A stretch of 20,338 nucleotides of DNA from an uncultured Lachnospiraceae bacterium (lineage in GTDB: Bacteria > Bacillota > Clostridia > Lachnospirales > Lachnospiraceae): NCBI GenBank assembly GCA_910576975.1, contig CAJTJY010000037.1, positions 1-20,338 of the forward strand. Direction: 5' to 3'. The notes beneath the pieces are model-generated. The model saw only the letters and a program-made list of their open reading frames with translations, did not search any database and had not been told where the DNA came from. Shown here in pieces: positions 8,601 to 15,621 of this stretch. The translations under genes were made by a program, and so were the position numbers. Every line of letters begins with the position of its first letter. The stretch's first letter is position 1.

Positions 8601-9138
8601 CAACACAGGCGGACAGTCCTCAAAATCTACGCCTACTGGAGCAATCGCACAGTTCGCAGCAGGCGGAAAAGAAGTGAAGAAGAAAGACTTGGCTTCCATC
8701 GCAATGAGTTATGGTTATGTATATGTTGCACAGATCGCTATGGGCGCTGATTACAATCAGTGTATCAAGGCAATCGCAGAGGCAGAGGCTTATCCAGGAC
8801 CATCTCTGATTATCGCTTATGCTCCATGTATCAACCACGGTATCAAGGTTGGCATGAGCAAGGCTCAGACTGAGGAGAAGAACGCAGTGGAGGCAGGCTA
8901 CTGGCATAACTTCCGTTTCAATCCACAGTTGAAGAAAGAAGGAAAGGCAGCATTCTCCTTAGACAGCAAGGAGCCGACTGGAGATTACAAGGCATTCTTA
9001 AACGGAGAAGTTCGTTACAATGCGCTTGCAAGATTCAATCCGGAAAGAGCAGAAGAGCTGTTTGCAGTTTCTGAACAACATGCAAAAGAGCGTTATGAAT
9101 ATCTGAATAAATTGATTACCTTATATGGTGAGAAATAA
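5602..9138 (+). CDS. nifJ: Pyruvate:ferredoxin (flavodoxin) oxidoreductase
   Basis: The enzyme oxidises pyruvate with CoA to acetyl-CoA and CO2, passing two electrons to ferredoxin, the central step of anaerobic fermentation in the cytoplasm. I start it at ATG 5602 (1178 residues, the usual length) because AGGAGG lies eight bases upstream; the frame is open to 5506 but upstream codons do not resemble the family. The N-terminal pyrimidine-binding domain has YPITPSSVMAEATDEWA. The ferredoxin domain carries two 4Fe-4S motifs, CIQCNICSYVC (692-702) and CTGCGSCANVC (746-756). The C-terminal TPP domain has C817, C820, C845 and C1076, matching the spacing of the proximal cluster ligands in the Desulfovibrio enzyme, and the Mg-TPP motif GDGWAYDIGFGG (from 967) with SNTGGQ. 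All domains are intact. It is a single-gene unit with its own promoter and terminator. Confidence 0.97.
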   Translation: MKRSMKTMDGNHAAAHASYAFTDVAAIYPITPSSVMAEATDEWATQGRKNIFGQTVQVTEMQSEAGAAGTVHGSLAAGALTTTYTASQGLLLMIPNLYKIAGEGLPGVFNVSARCVATHALNIFGDHSDVYACRQTGAAMLCESSVQEVMDLTPVAHCAALEGHLPFINFFDGFRTSHEIQKIETWDYEDLKDMVSMDAIDSFRKNALNPNHPRHDGSAQNPDIFFQTRESCNSTYDAMPAIVQKYMDKVNEKLGTDYKLFNYYGAADAEKVIIAMGSVCDTIDETIDYLMAKGEKVGVVKVRLYRPFSKEAFVAAIPETAKLIAVLDRTKEPGSLGEPLYLDVVAALKGTKFESVQITSGRYGLGSKDTTPGQIIAVYNNTEKSEFTIGIYDDVTNLSLEVKEDPVTTPEGTINCKFWGLGADGTVGANKNSIKIIGDNTDMYAQAYFDYDSKKSGGVTMSHLRFGKKAIKSTYLIKQANFVACHNPAYVRKYNMVQELVPGGTFLLNCSWTPEELENHLPGQVKRYIAENDIQFYTIDGIKIGKEIGLGGRINTVLQSAFFKLAAIIPEESAIELMKAAAKATYGKKGDKIVQMNYDAIDAGATGVVKIEVPASWKDAQDESFAKVATGDRQDVVDFVNDIQIPVNGQEGNKIPVSVVKKYENGQTPSGSAAFEKRGIAVDVPVWNPENCIQCNICSYVCPHAVIRPVALTEAEASNAPEGMQTLPMTGMADYKFSMTISALDCTGCGSCANVCPGKKGEKALTMQNCEANVGEQAFFDYGLTVEKKIDVVEKFKETTVKGSQFKQPLLEFSGACGGCGETPYAKLITQLFGDRMYIANATGCSSIWGNSSPSTPYTVNERGQGPAWSNSLFEDAAEFGYGMLLAQKAIRGKLKSKVEALVAEGKNADVAAAGKEWLDTYGVGALNGSATDKLVAALEACGCDASKEILAEKDFLAKKSQWIFGGDGWAYDIGFGGVDHVLASGQDVNVMVFDTEVYSNTGGQSSKSTPTGAIAQFAAGGKEVKKKDLASIAMSYGYVYVAQIAMGADYNQCIKAIAEAEAYPGPSLIIAYAPCINHGIKVGMSKAQTEEKNAVEAGYWHNFRFNPQLKKEGKAAFSLDSKEPTGDYKAFLNGEVRYNALARFNPERAEELFAVSEQHAKERYEYLNKLITLYGEK

Positions 9139-9157
9139 ACAGTAATTCATGAAAAGT

Positions 9158-9195
9158 GCGGCATAGCCATTCGTTTGGCTATGCCGCTTTATTCT
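9158..9195 (+). terminator. Intrinsic terminator of nifJ
   Basis: A perfect 12-bp stem, GCGGCATAGCCA (9158-9169) with TGGCTATGCCGC (9176-9187), has a 6-nt loop, is followed by TTTATTCT and begins 20 nt after the nifJ stop. Confidence 0.9.
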
Positions 9196-9403
9196 CATAT
9201 TGGATTAGCAATGTCTAAAGGTCTGAAATTCTCTTACAGGCCGATTTTCTTATGCGAGAATAGGCTCTTTATCCTGAGATGACTTGTTAGTGTTATGCGG
9301 GCTTGTTCAATTTGCTCCAAATGTGACATTGCCATGGGTAAGGCGCAATATGGCATTATGTTACTGAATTCAAAAAATTGATATCAAAGAAAGGATTTTT
9401 AAT

Positions 9404-10441
9404 TTGAGATATTTAGGAAATAAAGAGTCAATTGCATCAAAGATAAAAGAAGTTGTTTTTGATAAAGTAAATATTCAACAAGATACCGTGTTATTTGATG
9501 CCTTTTGTGGAACGGGCTCTGTTGCAAATTCATTTAAAGATGCATGCAAAGTCATTATCAATGATAATCTTCATTGTGCAGTTACATATTCTTATAGACG
9601 TATGGTTGCTAATTCTTGTAAATTTGAGAATTTGGGTTTTGATCCGTTTGAATATTTTAATACAATAGATTTAGAAGAACAAGGTTTTTTTTATAACACA
9701 TATTCACCTGGCGGTTCTTCTAGAATGTATTTAACTGAACAGAATGCAGGACGTGTAGATTTTTTTAGACACACTATTGAAAAGTGGAAAAATGACAATT
9801 TTGTTACAGAAGAGGAATATCAGTATTTGCTTGCTTGTCTTATAGAGTCTGTGTCTTTTGTTTCAAACACTGCTGGAGTATATGGTGCATTTTAAAAAAA
9901 ATGGGATAGTCGGGCATTGAAGCCAATACAATTTTTGGATTTATGTGATCATGTTACGGCAGTTCATCCTGTAGAAGTTCATACTGATAAAATTGAACAT
10001 ATTATTGAAGACATAAATTGTGATATTTTGTACTTAGATCCTCCTTATACACAAAACCAATATGGAACGCAATATCATCTTTTGGAAACATTAATTCTGG
10101 ATGATGAACCAACAGTAAGTAAAGTTACCGGTTCGAGGAGCACAAAGGAGATGCGCTCCGACTGGTCAAAAATATATAAGGCGCACATTCTGTTTGACAG
10201 AGTAATAGCGAACACATCTGCAAAACATATTTTTTTAAGTTACAATAATGATGGGATTATGAGCCGGGAATATATTGAAGCTATTATGAAGCGTTATGGA
10301 GTGGGAGGTACGTTTGAATGCATCAAAATTCCTTATAAAAAATATGAAAATTGGAAATCAAATAATAAAAAAGAGCATTTTGAATATGTGTTTGCATATA
10401 AAAGAAAGATCTTCGGGATGTGTTTTACGAATCGCCATTAA
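9404..10441 (+). pseudogene. D12-class adenine-N6 DNA methyltransferase (FokI N-half-like), interrupted by a nonsense codon
   Basis: The start is TTG at 9404 with AAAGGA eight bases upstream. The 345-codon frame is continuous except for TAA at 9893-9895 (codon 164). The AdoMet motif I is LFDAFCGTGS (30-39) and the catalytic motif IV is DPPY (212-215), order I then IV as in the alpha/D12 group. MRYLGNKES, SNTAGVYGAF and KKWDSRALK resemble, from memory, the N-terminal methylase half of M.FokI, where a leucine (TTA) normally stands at the stop position, so one T-to-A change would explain it. Such enzymes methylate one strand of an asymmetric site and are paired with a second methylase. The stop separates motif I from DPPY, so neither piece should be active unless it is read through. 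The 3' end overlaps methylase 2 by 22 nt. AT-rich compared with nifJ, suggesting transfer. Confidence 0.85.
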
Positions 10442-11280
10442 ATTATATTGGAAGTAAAGCTAAAATCATTTCTTTTATCCAGGAAAATACATTACCGAAA
10501 AGTAAATTTGTTGATGTGTTTGGCGGAGGATTTAACGTAGGAATTAACTCTGAGTCTAAAGTGATAGTATATAATGACATTAATTTTATTGTAAAAGACC
10601 TAATTCAATCTTTTCAGCTTTATGATACCTATGAATATATTACTTATGTAAAGAAATTTATAGAAAAGCAAGGACTTGAAAAAGGAAATAAAGAAGCTTA
10701 TCTATCAGCAAGAAACTATTATAATCGTTTGCCAGAGGACAGGAAAGATAAACGAATGCTGTTTGCTCTGATACTGTATAGTTTTCAACAGCAAATACGT
10801 TTTAATAGTCATTTTGATTTTAATAATACAGTTGGCGTAAGGTGGTTTAATGATTGTATTTTGGCAAAGCTTGTTAGTTTTAGCAGGTTGCTAAAAGAGA
10901 AAAAAATTATATTTATCAGTACAGATTATATTGATTTAGAACGTCATCTAGTGATCGATGAAGACTCGTTTTTATATTTAGATCCTCCTTATAAACTTAC
11001 CACAGGCAGTTATAATGATGGCAAAAGAGGTTTTAAGGGTTGGGATGATAATTTGGAACAGGAATTATTTCAGTTTATTGATAAAATGATCGAAAAAAAT
11101 GTACCATGTATGTTGTCTTACGTAATGGAGCATAAAGGAATCCGGAATATTGCACTGGAAGACTGGATAGAAAGAAATCATTATCAATGTATTTTATTGG
11201 GTGATATCACTGGAATATCTGGACAGCCTAGAAAGGAGATTTTGGTTTTAAACTATGAAAAAGCCAAAGTTTATAATTAA
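10420..11280 (+). CDS. D12-class adenine-N6 DNA methyltransferase, second methylase of the R-M cluster
   Basis: The 286-residue protein is intact. It starts with SPLNYIGSK, typical of Dam-like D12 methylases, carries the AdoMet-binding motif FVDVFGGGFNVG (30-41) and the catalytic DPPY (188-191) followed by KLTTGSYNDG. It should methylate adenine N6 in a specific sequence that cannot be read from the gene. The start overlaps the end of methylase 1 by 22 nt and its own end overlaps the endonuclease gene by 26 nt, so the three genes form one translationally coupled unit. In type IIS systems with two methylases, each protects one strand. As the only undamaged member, it may now act as an orphan methylase. 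The start has a weak ribosome binding site, which fits coupling. Confidence 0.88.
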   Translation: MFYESPLNYIGSKAKIISFIQENTLPKSKFVDVFGGGFNVGINSESKVIVYNDINFIVKDLIQSFQLYDTYEYITYVKKFIEKQGLEKGNKEAYLSARNYYNRLPEDRKDKRMLFALILYSFQQQIRFNSHFDFNNTVGVRWFNDCILAKLVSFSRLLKEKKIIFISTDYIDLERHLVIDEDSFLYLDPPYKLTTGSYNDGKRGFKGWDDNLEQELFQFIDKMIEKNVPCMLSYVMEHKGIRNIALEDWIERNHYQCILLGDITGISGQPRKEILVLNYEKAKVYN

Positions 11281-12584
11281 AAGGAACTTGCAAAAATCAC
11301 ATCGTACAGGGATCTATATGGATCATATTGTTACTAATAATATATTGTCAGATATCTGCTTTAGAATTACAGGTCAGAAGAAGTTTTCAGTGGATTTTGT
11401 TGATAATGAATATGAAGATGATTGTTTGCCCAAATCATATAATAAAGGCAGGCTGGCTATATTTCTTTATGGAGGCAAGCAAGCCTTTATTAGTTTTTCA
11501 GAAAAAGAAATTGAGGGAAGAAACTCTGCTGTTCAAAGTGTTTCTACCGCATTTAATATATATTATCAAAGTACAGTGCCTAATAAAGAGCTATATTATT
11601 ATTTTTTAGGAAATGGACCCAAATTTGAGACTGAATATTTAAAAGCCATTTATAGACAGATGAAAACGATAGGGTTTCGTTTTTTAAATCCAGAGAAGCT
11701 TGTTTCGCCAGTTGTATCGTTTGTGTCAATAGAAGGGGCTGTCGCACGAAGATATTCACTTGGTCAAAAGGTTTCCATTGCAAAGCAATGCAAACAAAAT
11801 GCACAAAAGTCATCTTGGAAAGCTAGCTTTCCAGAGTGATTGTTGTGCATTCTGTCTTTGCCGCATGAGCGGCAAGACCTTTTGACCAAGTGAATATCTT
11901 CGTGCGACAGCCCTTGGAAAAAATAAGAGCAACAATTCCTCCTATATTACAAAAGCGAAAGAGATAGAAATTTTTGCAAAGACTTATGGAGCAAATAAAT
12001 ATGATGCAGCAATGCTTGGCTATACGGCTTCCTCCGTTACAAAGCGGCAAGGACAATATATTAAGCTTTACGAAATTTTGGAAGGTGATTTGAAGCATCT
12101 CCCAAATTCCAGTTTGAAAACGCTAAAACTCATGGGGAATGTTGAGGTAATTGCTACAAATTTAGAATTTGAAAAGCGACAATTTAAACAAAACAATAGC
12201 CTGAGATCAGCTAGGTATAAAGTTAATCTTTTAGAAAGAATTGGGATAAAGCGTTGTGCATTGTGCAATTGTCAAATTCCTGAAATTATACAAGGCGCTC
12301 ATGTTTGGCCTGTAAGTATCATAAAGAAGCAAGTTCTTACTTTTGATCAACAGTTTTCCCATGCGATAAGTGGAGATAATGGTATATGGCTATGTGAGAA
12401 TCATCATAAGCTTTTTGATGAATATATCATTTGCATTGATAAAAATGCAAAAGTGCGGTTTCGTACGACAGATAAAACATATTTAAAGTTTTTACATAGT
12501 ATTACATTACAAGAAAAGTTGGATGAAATATATTACTCAGATCAATTTTTTAAGTATTTGCAGTTAAGAAATAGAGCGATTTAA
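11255..12584 (+). pseudogene. HNH-family type II restriction endonuclease, split by a MITE-like insertion
   Basis: Two pieces belong together. The 5' piece (11255-11735) begins MKKPKFIIKRNLQKSHRTG and is a domain of about 160 residues I do not recognise, probably DNA-recognition. The 3' piece (11914-12584) ends in an HNH nuclease domain: CALCNCQIPEIIQGAHVWPV, then SGDNGIWLCENHHKLFDEYI, with the CxxC pair, His, Asn and His in the expected order. Between them lies a 178-bp inverted-repeat element. Removing 11736-11913 exactly joins the codons as IE-V-GKNKS in frame with no stop, giving about 383 residues. The position after two overlapping adenine methylases argues for a cognate restriction enzyme. 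As it stands the nuclease domain could only be made by internal initiation (for example ATG at 12012), without the N-terminal domain. Confidence 0.8.
11736..11913. mobile_element. MITE-like structured element, copy 1 (inside the endonuclease gene)
   Basis: The ends are perfect 37-bp inverted repeats (11736-11772 and 11877-11913) beginning GGGCTGTCGCACGAAGATAT. The interior folds into three further arms: CATTGC-AAA-GCAATG (11776-11790), AATGCACAA/TTGTGCATT (11798-11806 with 11843-11851) enclosing the palindrome GGAAAGCTAGCTTTCC, and GCCGC-ATGA-GCGGC (11860-11873). It has no ORF. No target-site duplication is visible. Its arms are the most perfect of the four copies, suggesting a recent insertion. 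The transposase that would move it is not in the window, and I could not assign the ends to an IS family. Confidence 0.85.
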
Positions 12585-12704
12585 AGTCAATGGAAGTATC
12601 TTTTACAAGAAGCTTATCGTTGCATTGTCTCCATTTTTCTTTTGCGAAAGAGGGAACATGATTTTGGAATCAAGTTCTTAGCTAAAGTGATACGTTTTTG
12701 AAGC

Positions 12705-12763
12705 GGGGCTGTCACACGAATGTATTTACCTGTTCAAAAGGTTTACATTCGTGCGACAGCCCC
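12705..12763. repeat. MITE-like element, copy 2 (internally deleted, 59 bp)
   Basis: GGGGCTGTCACACGAATGTA and a right end ACATTCGTGCGACAGCCCC form 20-bp inverted ends with one mismatch. Only CCTGTTCAAAAGGTTT of the left interior remains. It lies between the endonuclease pseudogene and larC and would fold into one long hairpin. No duplication of the target is visible. Confidence 0.75.
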
Positions 12764-12832
12764 TTGTAATGGTATAAATATTAGTTTGCCGTTATATCCT
12801 AGCTGCCAGTGGCAATCTTCGCTAAAATGACT

Positions 12833-14197
12833 TTAATTGCCAAAGCTTTTCCGGCAAGCTTCTAATGCGGCGTCGTAAACTACCTGGAAAGGAACTTTGC
12901 ACTGTCTGGCGGCGGCAGCGACACCCTCGTATTCTGGTTTGATTTTGTGAATGCCATATCCAGTGCTGGTTTTGACCGTGATTTCTCCATAGACAGTGGA
13001 AACCTTGCAAAACTGAGCGTCTAAAGCCCTGCGGTAACAAGGCTGAATGCGAATCCCTCGGGTAGTGGTATGAGTCAGGATCAGACGGCTGAAACGGCTT
13101 TCTTCCTGGAGGTTGCAAAGGACTGTCAGCAATATTCCTGGGCGGTTTTTCTTCATATATATAGAAGAAGTGTAGACGTCCAATGCCCCGGCTTCCAGCA
13201 GCAGGGTCACCGCATAGGAAACAGCTTCCGGCGTCATGTCGTCCAGATTGCAGGAAAGCTCTAAAATCTGGTCCAAACTGTGAAAATGTTCAGTGTAATA
13301 GTCTGGGTGAGTTTCTTCCTGGCGGGGAAGCTTTGGGGGTTGAGCAGCAAAAGAGCTGGGAAGCTGACGGGGAGAAGGAACCGGAAGAACGCTTAAAGCG
13401 CCCAGGAATACCCGCAGGCAGTTTGCCGTATCATAATCCTTTGTACCCATGCCATAACCGGTTTGCTCTACAGACATAGGAGGCATCGGGGTAAATTGGC
13501 TTACAAAATGTTTCAAAATGGCAGCGCCGGTGGGGGTGCAAAGCTCGCCCTCGATATTGCCGCTGTAAATGGGGACATCTCTTAGTATTTCTGCAGTGGC
13601 AGGGGTGGGAACGGGAAGAATTCCATGGGCGCAACGGACACTGCCAGAGCCTACATGGATGGGAGAAGCAAGAATCTGCTCCGGATCCAGCAATTCCAGG
13701 AGCAAGCAGCAGCCAGTTACGTCCATCAAGGCGTCCAAAGTGCCTACTTCATGAAAATGAATCTGCGAAATGTCGGTGTTGTGCGCCAGGCTTTCCGCAT
13801 TGCCAATCAATGTGTATATCGCTTTAGCATGTCTTTTTACAGAATCAGAGAGCTCCAGCTTGTCAATCTTGGAAAGCATTTTGGGATAGCTGGTGTGCAG
13901 ATGGCCCATATGTTGATGTTCTTCTGTTGCGGATGGATGAGAATGTTCGTGTTCTCTGCCATGAGGGATATCCTGTCCTGGCGCTTCTTCTTCTCCTAAG
14001 ATAACCACATTCATTTTTGTGCCCCAGATGCCGCATTTTTCTGCAGAAGAGGCGTTCAGCATGATTTGTCCCGGAAACAGCCTGTTCATCGTCTGAAAGA
14101 AAGTTTCTTTTTGCGAGTCAGACAAAAGTTCGTAGAGGGCGCCTAAAAGCATGTCGCCGGAAGCGCCCATGTTGCATTCGATAAAAAGTGTTTTCAT
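12833..14197 (-). CDS. larC: LarC, nickel-pincer cofactor nickel chelatase
   Basis: The 454-residue product inserts nickel into pyridinium-3,5-bisthiocarboxylic acid mononucleotide, the last step in making the nickel-pincer nucleotide of lactate racemase and related LarA-type enzymes. It opens with the family N-terminus MKTLFIECNMGASGDMLLGA. A His-rich loop (about 79-101, HGREHEHSHP and EEHQHMGHLH) is suited to bind nickel, followed by HEVGTLDALMDV and, in the C-terminal half, CNLDDMTPEAVS. AGGAGG stands nine bases before the ATG, which overlaps the larB stop by 4 nt (ATGA). In Lactobacillus plantarum larC is two ORFs joined by programmed frameshifting; here it is one continuous frame. No larE or larA is nearby; they must be elsewhere if the pathway is complete. 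Confidence 0.93.
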   Translation of the reverse strand: MKTLFIECNMGASGDMLLGALYELLSDSQKETFFQTMNRLFPGQIMLNASSAEKCGIWGTKMNVVILGEEEAPGQDIPHGREHEHSHPSATEEHQHMGHLHTSYPKMLSKIDKLELSDSVKRHAKAIYTLIGNAESLAHNTDISQIHFHEVGTLDALMDVTGCCLLLELLDPEQILASPIHVGSGSVRCAHGILPVPTPATAEILRDVPIYSGNIEGELCTPTGAAILKHFVSQFTPMPPMSVEQTGYGMGTKDYDTANCLRVFLGALSVLPVPSPRQLPSSFAAQPPKLPRQEETHPDYYTEHFHSLDQILELSCNLDDMTPEAVSYAVTLLLEAGALDVYTSSIYMKKNRPGILLTVLCNLQEESRFSRLILTHTTTRGIRIQPCYRRALDAQFCKVSTVYGEITVKTSTGYGIHKIKPEYEGVAAAARQCKVPFQVVYDAALEACRKSFGN

Positions 14198-14955
14198 GAT
14201 TGATTACCTCCTATATGATTGATCATGCTGGCAAGATAGCCAGCGCCAAAGCCATTATCAATATTTACCACGCAAACGCCGCTGGCGCAAGAGTTTAGCA
14301 TCGAGAGAAGGGCGGAGAGCCCGCCGAAATTAGCGCCATACCCAACGCTGGTAGGCACTGCGATCACAGGACAATCGGCAAGCCCGCCAATAACGCTGGC
14401 AAGGGCTCCTTCCATTCCAGCTACAGCCACGATCGCCCTGGCACCAGAGATCTTGTCCACATGAGAGAGTAGCCGGTGCAGTCCTGCGACTCCCACGTCG
14501 TAAAGACGTTCTACCTTGTTTCCCAATACTTCTGCCGTGAGGGCGGCTTCTTCAGCTACGGGAATGTCACTGGTGCCGCCTGTGGCAACTAGGATTGTGC
14601 CAGAGGCGGTAAGATCAGCTTTGCGGTTCACAATTCCTACCTGAGAAAGTTCGTCATAGGTCAGCGAAAAGCGCTTTTCCAAGTACAAGGCAGATTCCTG
14701 GGAAAGCCGGGTAATCAGGATGTTAAATGGGCTATGGGAGAGCAGGGAAGCAACGATTCCCTCGATTTGCTCCTTGGTCTTTCCTGCTCCGTAGACGATT
14801 TCCGGAGTGCCTTGGCGGATGGCGCGGTGATGGTCAATTTTAGCATAACCTAGATCCTCAAAGGGGCTGATTTTTAAATGTTCATAAGCGGCATGGATAT
14901 CCATGGCGCCGTCTTGTACTTGCTGAAGTATGGATAAAATATGTTGTGATACCAT
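14194..14955 (-). CDS. larB: LarB, pyridinium-3,5-biscarboxylic acid mononucleotide synthase
   Basis: LarB carboxylates and hydrolyses nicotinic acid adenine dinucleotide to pyridinium-3,5-biscarboxylic acid mononucleotide, the first step of the nickel-pincer cofactor. The 253-residue length is normal. The N-terminal part carries DLGYAKIDHHRAIRQGTPE; the C-terminal PurE-like carboxylase domain has ATGGTSDIPVAEEA, AVAGMEGALASVIGGL and PTSVGYGANFGGLSALLSML, ending in VNIDNGFGAGYLA. GAGG lies five bases before the ATG. It is the first gene of a two-gene operon with larC. A 12-bp palindrome lies about 30 nt upstream. Confidence 0.95.
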   Translation of the reverse strand: MVSQHILSILQQVQDGAMDIHAAYEHLKISPFEDLGYAKIDHHRAIRQGTPEIVYGAGKTKEQIEGIVASLLSHSPFNILITRLSQESALYLEKRFSLTYDELSQVGIVNRKADLTASGTILVATGGTSDIPVAEEAALTAEVLGNKVERLYDVGVAGLHRLLSHVDKISGARAIVAVAGMEGALASVIGGLADCPVIAVPTSVGYGANFGGLSALLSMLNSCASGVCVVNIDNGFGAGYLASMINHIGGNQS

Positions 14956-14981
14956 TATAACCTCTTTTCTGCAAAATCATC

Positions 14982-14993
14982 TGCTGATCAGCA
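14982..14993. promoter_or_regulatory. Perfect 12-bp palindrome upstream of larB
   Basis: TGCTGATCAGCA lies 27-38 nt before the larB start, a position suited to an operator or a 5'-UTR hairpin. No flanking -35/-10 pair stands out. The role is a guess. Confidence 0.3.
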
Positions 14994-15041
14994 TTAATTT
15001 GCCCATAAAGCATATTTTAAAACATACGCTCTTGGGATCCC

Positions 15042-15284
15042 ATTATGTTCATTGGGGCTTCTCGCAAGGAGCTGTCGCACTGGCATAAATTACAAGACAT
15101 GAATTTGTTCAAAAGGTTTCCATTGCAAAGCAATGCAAACAAAATGCACGAACATCATCTTGGGAAGCTTGCTTCCCAAAGTGATTTTTTGCATTCTGTC
15201 TTTGCCGCACGAGCGGCAAGACCTTTTGAACAGGTGAAGATATAAGTGTGACAGCTTCATTATGTCCATTGGACCATTTCACAA
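15042..15284. repeat. Imperfect 26-bp direct repeats flanking element copy 3
   Basis: ATTATGTTCATTGG-type sequence at 15042-15067 recurs at 15259-15284 as ATTATGTCCATTGG, about 19 of 26 positions identical, immediately on each side of the copy 3 element. It is far longer than an ordinary target-site duplication. Confidence 0.5.
15068..15258. mobile_element. MITE-like structured element, copy 3 (diverged)
   Basis: The outer ends are worn (GGAGCTGTCGCACT and AGTGTGACAGCTTC) but the interior matches copy 1 closely: TTCAAAAGGTTTCCATTGC, ACCTTTTGAA, GCCGC-ACGA-GCGGC. The apical arm is GGGAAGC-TT-GCTTCCC where copy 1 has GGAAAGC/GCTTTCC, a paired A-T to G-C change. It lies upstream of larB, between divergent units, and has no ORF. 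Confidence 0.75.
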
Positions 15285-15286
15285 GG

Positions 15287-15544
15287 TATGAATAATTATA
15301 GAATTTTCCTGCAAAATAGTCAAGGAAGAGACATTTTTGGTTCTCTGAAATTTCGTAAAAATTGGCTGGTTTGCCAGTTTTTAGATCAATGTTGAAAGAA
15401 AAATGGATGTTTCTACAAAGGCAGAAAGGAAAATATGGAAGAAAGGAGGGAAAGCAGGTTTATTAAGTGGAAGAAATGACGAAAATTTCTAAAAATGGGA
15501 AATGGTTTTGTGCGTTTTTCTAGGAAGAGGGAAACAGGAGGGAT
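15287..15544. other. Gene-free AT-rich intergenic stretch
   Basis: Between element copy 3 and the HPr-like promoter I find no ORF of coding quality. A weak TGGC/GCCA hairpin followed by TTTTT near 15361-15380 might terminate plus-strand read-through. The last part is purine-rich (GGAAGAAAGGAGGG and similar). Confidence 0.35.
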
Positions 15545-15573
15545 TTGACAAAATCTCCAAAAGGTGGCATAAT
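15545..15573 (+). promoter_or_regulatory. Sigma-A-type promoter of the HPr-like gene
   Basis: Consensus -35 TTGACA (15545-15550), exactly 17 bp, then -10 CATAAT (15568-15573). The inferred start is near 15580, about 40 nt before the start codon. Confidence 0.8.
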
Positions 15574-15621
15574 TGCCGAAAGCTCAGATAAAACAAATGC
15601 AAGGTAGAAAGGATGAGAACT

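Noticed and set aside
5698..8907. Minus-strand ORFs opposite nifJ
   Set aside because: They are antisense shadows of a long, well-matched coding sequence, with Cys/Ser-rich composition and no ribosome binding sites.
9890..9900. Frameshift in methylase 1 at the T4A8 run
   Set aside because: The reading frame is the same before and after the stop, so a simple indel cannot explain the break; a nonsense substitution does.
11735..11839. Extended C-terminus of the endonuclease 5' piece running into the repeat
   Set aside because: After residue 161 the codons come from the inserted element and resemble no protein; the true continuation is on the far side of the element.
11736..11913. Repeat copy 1 as part of a CRISPR array or integron attC
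   Set aside because: There is no regular direct-repeat/spacer pattern and no integrase-linked cassette; the ends are long inverted repeats and copies are dispersed.
12833..14197. Programmed frameshift in larC
   Set aside because: The gene reads in one uninterrupted frame from the N-terminal MGASGDM region to the C-terminal domain.
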